In this document: positions 62,494 to 64,000 of the stretch, piece by piece | Position numbering within the stretch: position 1 is the first letter of the stretch | Layout of the letters: every line of letters starts with the position of its first letter | NCBI RefSeq assembly: GCF_036417845.1 | Contig: NC_089981.1 | Span: forward strand, 24,324,001-24,388,000 | Direction: 5' to 3' | Length of the DNA stretch: 64,000 nucleotides | Source: Apteryx mantelli | Lineage: Eukaryota > Chordata > Aves > Apterygiformes > Apterygidae | The notes under the pieces: generated by a model | The model's input: only the letters and a program-made list of their open reading frames with translations | Told to the model about the DNA's origin: nothing | Databases searched by the model: none | Translations under genes and position numbers: made by a program

Positions 62494-64000
62494 TTGGGAA
62501 GTGCTATGTGACAGGCAGCTGGGGCTTTGCTCGCGCAGAGCCGTGCCAGCTAAAAGGGAGCCCTGGAGAAGCAGGTGCTTCTTCAGTGCCACGAAGAGTT
62601 TCCGATCCACTCCAGGGTAACAGGGTTGTGTCGGGCTTTAAGGAAGGTATAGCGTGCCATTCGGGAGGAGCACGGCAGGTGTCCTGCTCAGAGACGCGGG
62701 GGCCAAAGCCACGCTGGCAGTCGTCATCGCCGTCTGCCGGGAATGAAAGCTCAGCTGGCCCCTTTCTGGGAAAAGGGCCGGTTGTTCCCGGTTAGGCTGT
62801 GACTGCTGTGAAATAGTCCCTCGGCCGCCTGGCACCCAGGCTGGAGAGCGAGACAGACTTCTGCCCTGAGGGGACGGATGGGCATGGGAAAACTCACCCG
62901 ATCCAAAGGGTGCGGCTGGAAGTTTGGATTGTCTTTTGTTCTCTGTTGCAACCTTCGACATGGCATTTCCATGGAGAGATGCTGCTAGCTGTGGCACCCT
63001 CATTGTACAAGACTGTATTGTTGCGTTAAATATTTTGTGTTTGCTTTTAAATAAACTCCAGAGAAGAGCCCCACTTTATTGCCTCCCTGCAGGCAGCAGT
63101 GCTCTGCCTGGCACTGACAAAGGGAGACTCTATAAAGGCCACTTGTTTGTGCCTCCAAATGAAGCTGGCTTTGATCCCGAAAGCCTTCCAGGCTTTCTTT
63201 GGGTTTCTGAGTTCAGGCCAGTTGTCACAGCCCTCTCCCCCGCTTGGCTACGTATTCCTGCTTCTCCCACTGAACGACTTCCATCCGCTGGACTTGAGTC
63301 AGGAAATGCCAAGTGGGATGTAGGGTCAGTCGGGTTGGAAACCAGCTCGGCCAGAGCCGGAGCCCTTCTGCTGCCCGCTCGGCTGGGCCGGAGCATGGTC
63401 TGGGAGCTCCTCCGTCTCCTCCTTCTCTTCCGACCTCCTGTTTTGTTCCGTTTCTTTTACTGTAGAATTCAGCAGACTTTGTCTCCCTAGAAAACGTTGT
63501 GTTCTGTCCAGACTGCAAGCTTACAAACAGCTACATTGGGAACAGAAATCTGCTCCCCTGCTTTTACATACGTTTCCCTAAGTGTTCCCCCTGGACTTTT
63601 CCTCCCCTCTTGGGCTACACTTATGTTTTTGCTGAAGTATGAGGAAAGCAAAATCAGTTTTGATTATTTTGGGAGAAGAATTTGTCTGGGCAGCTTGGCA
63701 AACTTTGAAATCTTCTTCCCTTCCTTCCTTTCTTCAGTCTTATTTTTCCAGTGATGTTCACTGATATTCAGTGTTGGCTCTGGCAAGGAGTTGGCAAAGC
63801 ACTTGCAGGGAGAGAAGTAGGATGCCAGGACCTTGGTTGTCTGTCGGGGGTCTGGACGGCCTGTCTGGAATGGGATTTCAGCAGATGTTTTTTGTTCTGT
63901 TTTTTTCTTTTTAAAGCTGCACAAACACCAACAAAAAGCAAGTACAGAGAGGCATCTAAAAGACTTCTATAGCACAGCAGATGTCTGTTTCCTCTTAGTC

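Larger units (their letters stand above)
51669..64000 (+). other. CD81: CD81 intron 2 (at least 12.3 kb, open at window end)
   Basis: Begins with GTAAGT and reaches the window edge without a recognisable exon 3. It contains a short direct repeat at 51857-51898, a CpG-rich island at 53740-54560, GC-rich stretches at 56600-57190, 60980-61270 and 62520-62900, and homopolymers at 57.4, 57.7, 57.8, 61.4 and 62.5 kb. No gene was recognised on either strand. The longest open frames (215 codons at 54 kb, 188 codons at 62924-63490) show no domain. Confidence 0.8.

Noticed and set aside
62924..63490. 188-codon plus-strand frame
   Set aside because: No domain was recognised, an in-frame start is uncertain, and it lies in an intron. 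Noted only as chance unless transcription is shown.

Overview
The window is vertebrate nuclear DNA, most likely avian (sauropsid). Coding sequence is sparse and split into short exons with GT/AG borders. CpG-dense GC islands alternate with AT-rich DNA, I see no mammalian SINEs and almost no recognisable transposons, and G/C and A/T homopolymer runs are frequent. The species cannot be fixed from the sequence alone.

Two tetraspanin genes lie head to tail on the + strand, in the order TSPAN32 then CD81 also found in other vertebrates. TSPAN32 is present only as its 3' half. Four exons (15989-16090, 17589-17681, 19328-19411, 22053-22148) encode the large extracellular loop, the fourth membrane segment and the cytoplasmic tail. 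I could not find the exons for membrane segments 1-3 in the first 16 kb, so they are either upstream of the window or too diverged to read by eye. CD81 is present only as its 5' part: a GC-rich promoter and 5' UTR (about 35090-35412), coding exon 1 (35413-35478), a 16,075-base intron and coding exon 2 (51554-51668). Exon 3 was not found, so the remainder should lie beyond base 64000.

By region: 1-15988 is noncoding flank or TSPAN32 intron, with one CpG-dense segment near 7.1-7.4 kb and a possible LINE relic near 3.6 kb. 15989-22148 is the 3' half of TSPAN32. 22149-35080 is intergenic, with GC-rich islands at 25.4-29 kb, a TATA-like pair at 26.2 kb and a retrocopy-like 3' end at 25.3 kb. 35090-51668 holds the CD81 promoter, exons 1-2 and intron 1, which has further GC-rich islands at 42-45.7 kb. 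51669-64000 is the start of CD81 intron 2.

Both products are four-pass membrane proteins that organise partners in the plane of the membrane, and both are known in immune cells. The pair is probably an old tandem tetraspanin duplication. I found no operon-like, phage-like or defence-like system. The most interesting points are a possible alternative TSPAN32 C-terminus made by reading through the weak donor at 19412, a frame open for 108 codons upstream of the CD81 start, and several local repeat and palindrome structures. Most long open frames in the GC-rich islands look like by-products of base composition.
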